Below are positions 1-7,515 of a stretch of DNA of 64,000 bases, one piece after another. The position numbers and the translations under genes are program-made. Below the pieces are notes generated by a model, which saw nothing but the letters and a program-made list of their open reading frames with translations, did not search any database and was not told the DNA's origin. The DNA is from CALFXN01 sp964451935 (GTDB lineage: Bacteria > Synergistota > Synergistia > Synergistales > Aminobacteriaceae): positions 1 through 64,000 of the forward strand of contig CAYVKE010000002.1 of the NCBI GenBank assembly GCA_964451935.1. The letters run 5' to 3'. Every line of letters begins with the position of its first letter. Positions within the stretch are counted from its first letter, which is position 1.

Positions 1-1
1 C

Positions 2-463
2 CGGGTCGCCGGGCTGGTCGTGGACAAGGTCGACAGGATCATGCACGGGATGGAGATGGGAACCGCCGGGATGCAGAACCAGGTCGCCCAGTGGGCGGGG
101 CAGCCGTATTTCGGCGATCTTCTCGATGTGCTTCTGGATCGCGGCTTCACGGTCTTTCTGACGTCGGATCACGGAAACATCGAAGCCTCCGGGTGCGGCC
201 GGCCGGATGAGGGCGTCGTCGCCGACCTTCGCGGCGAACGCGTCCGCGTCTATCCGGACGCGAACCTTCGCAAAGCGGCGAAGCTCCGCTTCCCCGATGC
301 GATCGAATGGCCCTGCGTCGGGCTTCCGGAGGACTATGCCGTTCTTCTGGCGCCTTCCCGGAAGGCCTTTATTCCGGAATCGCAGCGTACGGTTTCCCAT
401 GGCGGGATTTCCATCGAAGAGATTATCGTTCCGTTTGTCCGGATAGAGAGGAAGCGTGCATGA
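2..463 (+). CDS. pglZ: BREX phosphatase-like protein PglZ, C-terminal part (5' end outside window)
   Basis: The reading frame is already open at the window edge, so only about 153 C-terminal residues are visible. PglZ proteins belong to the alkaline-phosphatase superfamily and are core components of BREX phage-defence systems. The visible part has the metal-site motif TSDHGN, the stretch RGERVRVY, and the late HGGISIEEIIVPFV block, all typical of BREX PglZ C-terminal domains. The stop codon overlaps the start of the next gene (ATGA at 460-463), so the two are translationally coupled. A BREX operon (BrxC, methylase, helicase) would be expected upstream, outside the window. The family is secure; the BREX subtype is inferred, with type 3 favoured because a small gene follows pglZ. 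Confidence 0.85.
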   Translation, partial: RVAGLVVDKVDRIMHGMEMGTAGMQNQVAQWAGQPYFGDLLDVLLDRGFTVFLTSDHGNIEASGCGRPDEGVVADLRGERVRVYPDANLRKAAKLRFPDAIEWPCVGLPEDYAVLLAPSRKAFIPESQRTVSHGGISIEEIIVPFVRIERKRA

Positions 464-1227
464 AGAGAAACAGGATGACGCAGATCGGTTTGGATCGTCT
501 CCTTCGCCTTCAATGGCTGGAGAAGGTTCACTTGCTTGCGAGCGCCGGCAACGACGCGAATAATATCAAGACCGTTCTGCAGCAGGATTTGAGCGGAGAA
601 TTCCGGTCCGAACGGACCGATGTCCGCGGGTCACTGGACAAGATCATCACTGTCCTGAGGAACGTGTGGCTGACGGTTCCGCCGGAAATAGAGGAATTCC
701 GGCGTGACGGCGTCACACTGCTTCAATCCGCCTCACAACAAAGCCGCGTCGCCGTTCACTGGGGGATGGTCATGGCGGCGTATCCCTTCTGGGCTGCGGT
801 CGCCGCCCAGGCCGGTCGTCTCCTGAGGCTTCAGGGGACTGTTCCGGCGACGCAGGTTCAGCGCCGGATCATGGAGCAGTACGGCGAACGGGAGACCGTG
901 TCCCGACGGGCGCGGTATGTTCTTCGGTCGTTTCTGGACTGGGGGGTGCTTCGGGAAAGCGGGACGAAGGGGATCTATTCTCAGGGGGACGTGGTCGTCG
1001 TCGACGACGACCGGCTGACCGCCTGGCTGGCCGAGGCTGCCCTGTATGTTCGTCCCGGCGGCTCCGGGCCGCTGAAAGAGCTGATGGCGAGCCCGTCCTT
1101 CTTCCCGTTCCGGTTCGCGCGGGTCCGTGCGGACTCTATCTCGGACGCGTCGTCGAGGCTCGACGTTTTCCGTCTCGGGATGGACGATGACCTTCTCGTG
1201 CTGCGGAAGACAAACCGGAACGAATAA
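460..1227 (+). CDS. BREX-associated protein downstream of pglZ (BrxA-like candidate)
   Basis: A 255-residue cytoplasmic protein starting at the ATG that overlaps the pglZ stop. It has no signal peptide or membrane segment. The middle contains HWGMVMAAYPFW and GRLLRLQG, followed by RRARYVLRSFLDWGVL, which looks like a winged-helix DNA-binding region. In type 3 BREX operons a small BrxA-family gene follows pglZ, and this protein has the right position and approximate size. The assignment rests mainly on context and is not certain. It is the last gene of the operon on this strand; the next gene is on the opposite strand. Confidence 0.6.
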   Translation: MKRNRMTQIGLDRLLRLQWLEKVHLLASAGNDANNIKTVLQQDLSGEFRSERTDVRGSLDKIITVLRNVWLTVPPEIEEFRRDGVTLLQSASQQSRVAVHWGMVMAAYPFWAAVAAQAGRLLRLQGTVPATQVQRRIMEQYGERETVSRRARYVLRSFLDWGVLRESGTKGIYSQGDVVVVDDDRLTAWLAEAALYVRPGGSGPLKELMASPSFFPFRFARVRADSISDASSRLDVFRLGMDDDLLVLRKTNRNE

Positions 1228-1312
1228 ATGACGCGCGGCGTTTTCGGAAACTGCGGGTTGCCCTGCGTTCTCCGGTAGCACTGCGCCGCGTTTCCGCATT
1301 TTTAGGCCGGGG

Positions 1313-2182
1313 TTACTCGTTCCCTTCGCGCTTGTGGCTGTCCCTGATCAGAACGTAGTTTGACTTGCGGTCCACGTCGAAGATCCCGAGCGCGGCGGCG
1401 AGTTCGCCGAGCTTCTTGAAGCCGTAGTTGCGGGGGTCGAATTCGGGCGCCTGCTTGACGATGTTCGTTCCGACCGCGCCGAGGTGCGCCCAGCCGGAGT
1501 CGTCGGAGGCGGCCTCGATGGCCGCGCGGAAGAGGTTCAGAAGGCGCGTGTCGGCGCGAAGGTCCTTCGCGGACTTCTTGCGGACGCGGGCGCTCGTGTC
1601 CGTTTCCTCGAGAAGCAGCTCCGTGTAGATGAACTTGTCGCAGGCGGAGACGAACGCGCGCGGGGTCTTCTTTTCGCCGAAGCCGATCACGCGTTTGCCC
1701 TCCTCTCGGATTCGGGAGGCGAGACGCGTGAAGTCCGAGTCGGACGAGACGAGGCAAAAGCCGTCGAAGCGCCCCGTGTAGAGAAGGTCCATCGCGTCGA
1801 TGATCATTGCGCTGTCCGTGGCGTTCTTTCCGACGGTGTAGCGGAACTGCTGCACCGGATGGATGGAGTATTCCAGAAGGACGGTCTTCCAGCTCCCGAG
1901 CTGCGGGGTGGTCCAGTCGCCGTAGATGCGCTTGACGGAACTCACGCCGTATTTGGCGACCTCCGCGAGCAACCCCTCGATGATCGCGGGCTGCGCGTTG
2001 TCGGCGTCGATCAGGACGGCGAGCGTGTTCTGCGCCTGGATGTCCTCGGGCATGAGAACGTGGGCGACGTGTCCGTTCGCGATCGGAACGACCGGCGCAA
2101 TTTCCTGCGGCGGGATTTCCTGCTTTTTCGGCGTTTCCCTGTTTTTCGCCGGAGTTCTTCTGGGTTTGTACGTGCGCGTCAT
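1313..2182 (-). CDS. NYN domain (PIN-like nuclease) protein with C-terminal LOTUS/OST-HTH domain
   Basis: A 289-residue protein. The ATG at 2182 is chosen because AGGAGGT lies just upstream; an earlier in-frame start has no such site. Residues about 54-190 form a NYN domain, a PIN-like RNase fold, with the acidic motif LIDADNA (D59, D61), a central KNATDSAMIIDAMD and SSDSDFTRL, all expected metal-binding positions. Residues about 215-285 resemble a LOTUS/OST-HTH RNA-binding domain (FRAAIEAASDDSGWAHLG). Residues 1-45 are basic and Pro-rich, probably disordered. This architecture is widespread in bacteria and is thought to act on RNA; the target is unknown. It is transcribed alone. Confidence 0.85.
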   Translation of the reverse strand: MTRTYKPRRTPAKNRETPKKQEIPPQEIAPVVPIANGHVAHVLMPEDIQAQNTLAVLIDADNAQPAIIEGLLAEVAKYGVSSVKRIYGDWTTPQLGSWKTVLLEYSIHPVQQFRYTVGKNATDSAMIIDAMDLLYTGRFDGFCLVSSDSDFTRLASRIREEGKRVIGFGEKKTPRAFVSACDKFIYTELLLEETDTSARVRKKSAKDLRADTRLLNLFRAAIEAASDDSGWAHLGAVGTNIVKQAPEFDPRNYGFKKLGELAAALGIFDVDRKSNYVLIRDSHKREGNE

Positions 2183-2210
2183 GATACCTCCTATGGTGCT
2201 CCTACAACGC

Positions 2211-2216
2211 ATTATA
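2211..2216 (-). promoter_or_regulatory. -10 element for the NYN gene
   Basis: On the minus strand a perfect TATAAT lies about 29 bp before the NYN start codon. The -35 region is poor, so this is a moderate prediction. Confidence 0.4.
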
Positions 2217-2302
2217 GACTACGGAGCCGTTTGCGTCTCTCTCTTTCTGCGGCGTCCGGACATCCCATACTTTTGTCCGGTCATACGGGAGCCGAAAGGC
2301 GC

Positions 2303-2345
2303 TTGACAAACGGAATTTTGATGGGATGATGACATTATCGATAAT
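2303..2345 (+). promoter_or_regulatory. Promoter and palindromic operator candidate of the TRAP cluster
   Basis: TTGACA at 2303-2308 is a consensus -35 box; the matching -10 region (GATGAT, about 2325-2330) is weak, which suits a regulated promoter. Directly downstream, at 2334-2345, lies the perfect 12-bp palindrome ATTATCGATAAT. Its position over the likely transcription start makes it a candidate operator, possibly for the GntR-family regulator encoded at 6758. Confidence 0.45.
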
Positions 2346-2454
2346 CGATTGAAACGTGCGTTTTCGAAAATTTCCTCGTTTTTTGATCGCGCCCGCTCCC
2401 TGGGGGGCTTCCGATAGAACGCGTGATCCGGAAACTGAAAGAGGAGGTTTTTCC

Positions 2455-3729
2455 ATGGCTCTCTTGACGCTCGTCGTGTGTTTCGTCTTTTTGCTGATCA
2501 TCGGCTTTCCCATCGCGTTCAACATGATCCTGAGTTCCACGATGTACCTCCTGGTCGGAGGGTATCCGCAGCTTCTCGTCGTTCAGCGCATGTTCGAAGG
2601 AATGAACGGTTTCTCCCTGCTTTCGGTCCCCTTCTTCGTCCTGACGGGCCAGTTTCTCCTGAAAGGACACCTTCTCGAAGCCCTCATCGATTTCGTCAAC
2701 GCCTTCATCGGACACGTCCGCGGCGCCCTCGCCCTCGTGACGATCGGCACGTGCCTCTTCATGGGCTCCATCGTGGGGCTGGCGCTCGCGGAGGTCGCGT
2801 CGCTCGGGTCGTTCCTGATCCCGATGATGAAGAAGGAAAAGTATTCGCCGGCCTTCAGCTCCGCGGTCATGGCGAGCGGGTCGCTGCTCGGGCCGATCAT
2901 GCCCCCGAGCGTCCTGATGATCATCTACTGCGTCGCGGTCGGACGGACGTCCATCGCGGGGCTCTTCCTCGCGGCGGTCGTCCCGGCGTTTCTCATCGCG
3001 CTCGCGCAGATGATCGCGATCCACCGGATCGCCGTCAAACGAGGGTACCCGAGCCATCCCCGGGCCCCGTGGCCCGAGAAATGGAGACAGCTCCGCCGCG
3101 CCCTTCCCGCGCTCATGCTGCCCGTCATCATTCTCGGAGGAATCTTCGGCAGCGTCTTCACCGTGACGGAATCGTCCGCGATTGCGGCCGTATACGCATT
3201 CATCATCACATTCGTCGTCTACAAGGAGGGCAAGCTTTCGGACATTCCCGCGATTCTCAAGGAGACGGCCCTGACGTCGGGCCTCGTCATTCTCCTTGCG
3301 GGCAGCGCCACGGTGACGGCTTGGGCCATAGCGAACGAGCAGGTCGTCTACAAGGTCATCGGGCCGCTTGCGACGCTTCCGCAGTGGGCGTTCCTTCTCA
3401 TGGTGAATATCGCTCTGCTCATCAACGGGATGTTCATGGACGATTACGCTTCGGTCGTCGTCCTCGGTCCGATCATCGCCCCCGTAGCGTGGAAGCTCGG
3501 CGTCGATCCCCTTCAGATCGGCGCGATCATCTGCATCAACCTCGTCATCGGCCTCGCGACGCCGCCGTTCGGAATCACGCTGTTCGTCACGAGCCCAATG
3601 GCCGGGGTGACCATCGAGCAGACGTTCAAGGAGGCCATTCCGATGCTTGCCGCCTCGATCGCAGTGCTCTTCCTCGTCACGTTCGTTCCGTCCCTGACGC
3701 TCTGGCTTCCGCGACTGTGCGGCTATTGA
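2455..3729 (+). CDS. dctM: TRAP transporter large permease (DctM family)
   Basis: A 424-residue polytopic membrane protein with about twelve hydrophobic segments, the normal DctM size. TRAP large permeases form the sodium-coupled channel that takes organic acids delivered by a DctP-type binding protein. Family hallmarks are the N-terminal LLIIGFPIAF, LGPIMPPSVLMIIY in the first half, and TPPFGITLFV near the C-terminus. The ATG at 2455 follows GAGGAGG at 8-9 bp; the frame is open further upstream but without a ribosome site. It is the first gene of the cluster. Unusually, the order is dctM-dctP-dctQ with the small permease last and separate. Confidence 0.93.
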   Translation: MALLTLVVCFVFLLIIGFPIAFNMILSSTMYLLVGGYPQLLVVQRMFEGMNGFSLLSVPFFVLTGQFLLKGHLLEALIDFVNAFIGHVRGALALVTIGTCLFMGSIVGLALAEVASLGSFLIPMMKKEKYSPAFSSAVMASGSLLGPIMPPSVLMIIYCVAVGRTSIAGLFLAAVVPAFLIALAQMIAIHRIAVKRGYPSHPRAPWPEKWRQLRRALPALMLPVIILGGIFGSVFTVTESSAIAAVYAFIITFVVYKEGKLSDIPAILKETALTSGLVILLAGSATVTAWAIANEQVVYKVIGPLATLPQWAFLLMVNIALLINGMFMDDYASVVVLGPIIAPVAWKLGVDPLQIGAIICINLVIGLATPPFGITLFVTSPMAGVTIEQTFKEAIPMLAASIAVLFLVTFVPSLTLWLPRLCGY

Positions 3730-3822
3730 CGCCATTCCGGGATGAAAGGGGGAAGCGCATCGGGAACAATCCGCGTGGGTGCACCGAATGACGGCGAAAA
3801 ATTTGAGAAAGGGGGAAATACC

Positions 3823-4845
3823 GTGAAGAAACGTTCCGTGTTCCTGTTGGCGTTCGTTCTGGTTCTTGCTTTTTCCATGTCAGGCGTGGCGTTCGCCGCG
3901 AAGACGATCAGAGTGTCCCTCTGCAATTCGGAAACGCATCCGCAGTCGCTCGGGCTTCAGCTTTTCAAGAAGCTTGTCGAGGAGCAGACGAAGGGTGAAC
4001 TGGTGGTGAACCTGTACTACAACTCCCAGCTCGGCGGCGAACGGGAGTCCGTGGAGCAGGTCAAGAACGGCCTTCTCGAAATGGCGACGGCGTCGGCCGG
4101 CCCGATGACGACATTCAACACCCGCTTCATGGTTCTCGATATCCCCTACGCCTTCAACGACTACAACGAAGCGTGGCTCGTCATGGACGGCCCCGCCGGA
4201 ATAGCCCTTTTCAAGTCCTGCGAGGAGATCGGACTGAAGGGGCTCGCGTGGATGGAGAACGGCTTCCGCCACACGACGAACTCCAAGAAGCCCATTCTGA
4301 CCATCGCCGACTTCGCGGGGCTCAAGATCCGCACGATGGAAGCCCCGATGCACATGGAAGCCTTCAAGTTGCTCGGCGCCAACCCGACCCCCGTGCCGTG
4401 GACGGAGCTGTACATGGTCATGCAGCAGAAGGTTGTCGACGGACAGGAAAACCCGCTCGCGAACATCTGGGAAGTCAAGATGTACGAAGTCCAGAAGTTC
4501 ACGTCCCTCGACGGGCATATCTATGACCCGATGCCGCTCGTCGCGAATCTCGAATGGTTCAACGGCCTCACGAAGGATCAGCAGAAGATCGTGGAAACCG
4601 CCGCGATTCTGGGGCAGAACTACAGCCGCGCGGTGAACGCCGCCCGCGAAAAGTACATCGTGGCGCTTCTCGAATCGAAGGGCATGAAGGTCAACGAAGT
4701 CGCCGAGGCGGAAAAGGACAAGATGCGTCAGGCGACGCAGAAAAAGGTCATCGAGAGCATCAAGGGAAAGACCGATCCGAAGTTCGTCGATACGTGGAAT
4801 TCCAATATCGAGCAGGCCAGGAAGGACATCAAGGCAGGGTTGTAG
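3823..4845 (+). CDS. dctP: TRAP transporter substrate-binding protein (DctP family)
   Basis: A 340-residue periplasmic binding protein. The GTG at 3823 is preferred because it begins a clear signal peptide (VKKRS, then a hydrophobic run ending VAFAA) and follows a purine-rich ribosome site. DctP signatures include ETHPQSLGLQLFKKLVEEQT, YYNSQLGGERE, the conserved GFRHTTNSKKP region and KVVDGQENPLANI. The conserved arginine that binds the substrate carboxylate is expected in LKIRTMEAP (residues 168-176). The substrate is not readable from sequence; neighbouring genes suggest a small 2-hydroxy acid. Confidence 0.92.
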   Translation: MKKRSVFLLAFVLVLAFSMSGVAFAAKTIRVSLCNSETHPQSLGLQLFKKLVEEQTKGELVVNLYYNSQLGGERESVEQVKNGLLEMATASAGPMTTFNTRFMVLDIPYAFNDYNEAWLVMDGPAGIALFKSCEEIGLKGLAWMENGFRHTTNSKKPILTIADFAGLKIRTMEAPMHMEAFKLLGANPTPVPWTELYMVMQQKVVDGQENPLANIWEVKMYEVQKFTSLDGHIYDPMPLVANLEWFNGLTKDQQKIVETAAILGQNYSRAVNAAREKYIVALLESKGMKVNEVAEAEKDKMRQATQKKVIESIKGKTDPKFVDTWNSNIEQARKDIKAGL

Positions 4846-4856
4846 GAGGATCGCGC

Positions 4857-4891
4857 GGGGAGGCCGGGCGGGTTATTCCGTCCGGCTCCCC
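4857..4891 (+). other. GC-rich stem-loop between dctP and dctQ
   Basis: GGGGAGGCCGGGCGG pairs with CCGTCCGGCTCCCC (small bulge) around a short loop. It has no following T-run, so it is probably not a full terminator. Such hairpins after binding-protein genes often protect the upstream mRNA or lower downstream expression, which would keep binding protein in excess over permease. Confidence 0.5.
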
Positions 4892-4922
4892 TGAAAACTC
4901 CACCCAAAAGGATTGATGCGTC

Positions 4923-5444
4923 ATGACAAAAGAAGGGTATTACGGCTTTTGCGAGCGTTGCGTCGATTTTCTTTTCCCGGTATCCATGGTTCTGTGCGCG
5001 TCCATGCTGGTCGTGGCCATCGCGCACGTCGTCATGCGGTACGTGTTCAACAGCGCGTTGTCCTGGTCGGAAGAGTTCCTGCGGTTCGCGATGGTCTGGT
5101 TCACGCTTGTCAGCGCGGCCATCCTGCATCACCGGAAGGGGCACGTCGGAATCGTCATCTTCCGCGATATGTTCCCGGACGGGCTGCGTGCGCTCTGCAT
5201 CCGAACGATCCCCTGGCTCGCGGTCATCGCGACGGCTTCCGTGACGGTGAACGGCGTCCTCCTCCTGTTGCGGACCTACAAGCAGATGACTCCCGCGCTC
5301 GGAATATCCGTCGCGGTTCCCTATTCGGCCATCCCGTTCGGCTTTTTCTTCATGACCCTTTTCGGAATCGGGCACATTCTCGAACTCTCTTTCGGCGACA
5401 CCGTCCCTCCGCGGGAGATTCCCTCCTATTCGGAACAGGAGTGA
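4923..5444 (+). CDS. dctQ: TRAP transporter small permease (DctQ family)
   Basis: A 173-residue protein with four hydrophobic segments, the usual DctQ size and topology. The motif MRYVFNSALSWSEEFLRFAM matches the family signature (RYxFxxxxxWxEE). DctQ associates with DctM and is needed for transport, possibly as a docking or scaffold subunit. The ATG at 4923 follows AAAAGGA. It sits six bases before the LarA-like gene, so uptake and the next enzymatic step are co-transcribed. Confidence 0.9.
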   Translation: MTKEGYYGFCERCVDFLFPVSMVLCASMLVVAIAHVVMRYVFNSALSWSEEFLRFAMVWFTLVSAAILHHRKGHVGIVIFRDMFPDGLRALCIRTIPWLAVIATASVTVNGVLLLLRTYKQMTPALGISVAVPYSAIPFGFFFMTLFGIGHILELSFGDTVPPREIPSYSEQE

Positions 5445-5450
5445 TCGAAA

Positions 5451-6761
5451 ATGTACAGTGTTGAGCGTTCCGTTCGAAGCGAGGGGGAGGCGTCCGTCCG
5501 GTACGTCGACGCGTGCGAGGGACTTTCCGCATCGGTCGCCGAGAGCCGGTTCGGGGCGCTGTATCTTCCGCCCTCTGAGGCCGCCGGCGGTGGGGATGTC
5601 GTGCGGAACGCCTTCGACACGCCCGTCGGAACGCAGCGCCTTCGGGAGATCGCGAAGGGCGAGATAACGGCCGCGGTGCTCGTTTCCGATGCGACGCGGG
5701 CGGTTCCGACGCCGGCGATCGTCCCGTATGTCATGGAGGAGCTGAAAGCCGGGGGAATCCGTCCCGAAAACGTGACGTTCATCGTGGCGACCGGGGTGCA
5801 TCGGCCCGCGACGGACGAGGAGATGCGGCGCATCCTCGGGCCGGAGTGGAGCGGCAGGGTGAGCATCGAAAACCACGACCCCTATGACGGAAGCGCTCTG
5901 GCCTTTCTGGGGGTGACGACGTACGGAACGCCGGTCTCCGTCAACAGGAGGGCGTACGAGTCCGACGTCCGCATCGCGATCGGGAAGGTGGAGCCCCACG
6001 AATTCGCCGGATTCTCGGGCGGAAGAAAGTCCGTGCTGCCGGGCATCGCGTCCGAAAAGACGATCAAGGTCAATCACCGGCCGGAGATGATCCTCCATCC
6101 GGCGGCGGCCATCGGGGTGTACGATGACAACCCGGTCAGCCGGGACATGATCGAGGCGGCCGAGATGCTTGGCGTCGATTTCTGCGTGAACGTCCTCGCG
6201 GATTCCGGCGGCGGGATCGCGGACGTCGTGTGCGGCGACATCAGGGAAAGCCACGAACGCGCCATCGACGTCCTGAAGAAACGAATCGCCGTTCCGTTCC
6301 CGTCGCGATGTCCCGTCCTGGTGACCACGCCGGGGCGTCCCCTGAACATCAACCTGTACCAGAGCATCAAGTGTATTATCGCCGCCGCACCGGTCGTCGC
6401 CGATGATGGCGTCATCGTGGCCTATTCGGAATGCGCCGAGGGCGTCGGTTCGGTCGATATGCTCCGTCCCTATGAAAACGCCCGGAACGCCGGAGATGTC
6501 ATCGATTTTCTGCTGAGGAACTACGAAATCCAGATGGACCATTCCCTGCTGCTGTCGAAGATCCTCCAGCGGGGGGTGCGCGTCGTCCTCGTCGCCCCCA
6601 GCGTGAGCGACGCGACGGCGAGGCTGATGGGGCTGATCCCGGCACGTTCGCTCGATGACGGAATCCGCATCGCGGCGGACCTGGCCGGGGCCGGAAGCAG
6701 AATATCGTTCTTCCCGTGTCCGCAGCGCTGCCTGCCGGTTCTGTCGGGGAAAGACGCATGA
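5451..6761 (+). CDS. LarA-family nickel-dependent 2-hydroxyacid racemase/epimerase
   Basis: A 436-residue protein of lactate-racemase (LarA/DUF2088) length and layout. LarA uses a nickel-pincer nucleotide cofactor bound to a lysine, with histidines for hydride and proton transfer. Recognisable blocks are LVSDATRAVPTPAIVPYVM, ATGVHRPATDEEM (cofactor/catalytic His), KVEPHEFAGFSGGRKSVLPG (contains the expected cofactor lysine) and INLYQSIKCIIAAAPV. Characterised LarA homologues act on various 2-hydroxy acids (lactate, malate, others), so the substrate here is open. None of the pincer biosynthesis genes larB, larC or larE is in the window. Its stop overlaps the next start (ATGA at 6758-6761). Confidence 0.85.
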   Translation: MYSVERSVRSEGEASVRYVDACEGLSASVAESRFGALYLPPSEAAGGGDVVRNAFDTPVGTQRLREIAKGEITAAVLVSDATRAVPTPAIVPYVMEELKAGGIRPENVTFIVATGVHRPATDEEMRRILGPEWSGRVSIENHDPYDGSALAFLGVTTYGTPVSVNRRAYESDVRIAIGKVEPHEFAGFSGGRKSVLPGIASEKTIKVNHRPEMILHPAAAIGVYDDNPVSRDMIEAAEMLGVDFCVNVLADSGGGIADVVCGDIRESHERAIDVLKKRIAVPFPSRCPVLVTTPGRPLNINLYQSIKCIIAAAPVVADDGVIVAYSECAEGVGSVDMLRPYENARNAGDVIDFLLRNYEIQMDHSLLLSKILQRGVRVVLVAPSVSDATARLMGLIPARSLDDGIRIAADLAGAGSRISFFPCPQRCLPVLSGKDA

Positions 6762-7435
6762 GCGCCGGGGTCGCGGAGCGGCGGAAGAAGTCGGTGCAGC
6801 GGCGTGTCCTGAGCGACGACGTCGTCGAGTACCTCATCGACGCCATTCTTGACGGCACGTTGCAGCCGGGGGAGAAGGTCGTCGAGCTTCAGGCGGCCCG
6901 GATGCTCGATGTCAGCCAGGCGACGGTCCGCGAGGCGCTTCGGGAACTCGAAGTCCGCGGTTTTCTGGAGTCGCGGCCCTTCCGGGGGACATACGTCCGG
7001 AAGTTCACGATCCGGGGGTTGCAGGATTACTTTCGGACCCGGACGGAACTCGAGATCCTGGCCGCGCGATGGGCCATGGAATCGGGATTCAAGACGCTGG
7101 ATCACGTTCATCTGAAGGAATGTCTCAACGATATGGAAACGTATGTGAGCCGGGAGGACCACGTTTCCTTCCGGAAAAAAGACATGGAATTCCACCGGAC
7201 CGTGGTTCAGGGATCGGGGAGCGAGTCGCTCCTTTCCTCGTGGAGCGCCCTGTGCCACAGCTATTGGGCGTATTTCGGGCTCCACTTCGAGCAGAAAAAA
7301 TACAACCTCAACGATCAGATGGAAAAGCACAAAGCCATTTATGACCTCTTGCTTCTGGGACAACTGGACGGTCTGCGAAAGGCGATTCTGGACCATTACG
7401 TCAATATCGACCTCATTGACGGCGCCGTCGACTGA
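6758..7435 (+). CDS. GntR-family transcriptional regulator (FCD type)
   Basis: A 225-residue regulator. The ATG at 6758 overlaps the racemase stop, implying translational coupling. Residues about 15-80 form the winged helix (ILDGTLQPGEKVVELQAARM, SQATVREALRELEVRGFLES). The remainder is an all-helical FCD ligand domain with the metal-site pattern DMEFHRTVV and a later His (NDQMEKHKAIYDLL). FCD regulators typically bind carboxylic acids, which fits a transporter/hydroxyacid cluster. Likely target: the palindrome at 2334-2345 upstream of dctM (inferred). Confidence 0.9.
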   Translation: MSAGVAERRKKSVQRRVLSDDVVEYLIDAILDGTLQPGEKVVELQAARMLDVSQATVREALRELEVRGFLESRPFRGTYVRKFTIRGLQDYFRTRTELEILAARWAMESGFKTLDHVHLKECLNDMETYVSREDHVSFRKKDMEFHRTVVQGSGSESLLSSWSALCHSYWAYFGLHFEQKKYNLNDQMEKHKAIYDLLLLGQLDGLRKAILDHYVNIDLIDGAVD

Positions 7436-7515
7436 TCGGGCAAACGGGCGTACGGCTTTTTCGACATAGACATGTTCCCAATGCGTTTTTTCAAATACCG
7501 AAGGAGATGACGGAA

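Noticed and set aside
1228..1312. Possible terminator between the BREX gene and the NYN gene
   Set aside because: Only short, interrupted GC pairing could be found, without a convincing stem and T-run.
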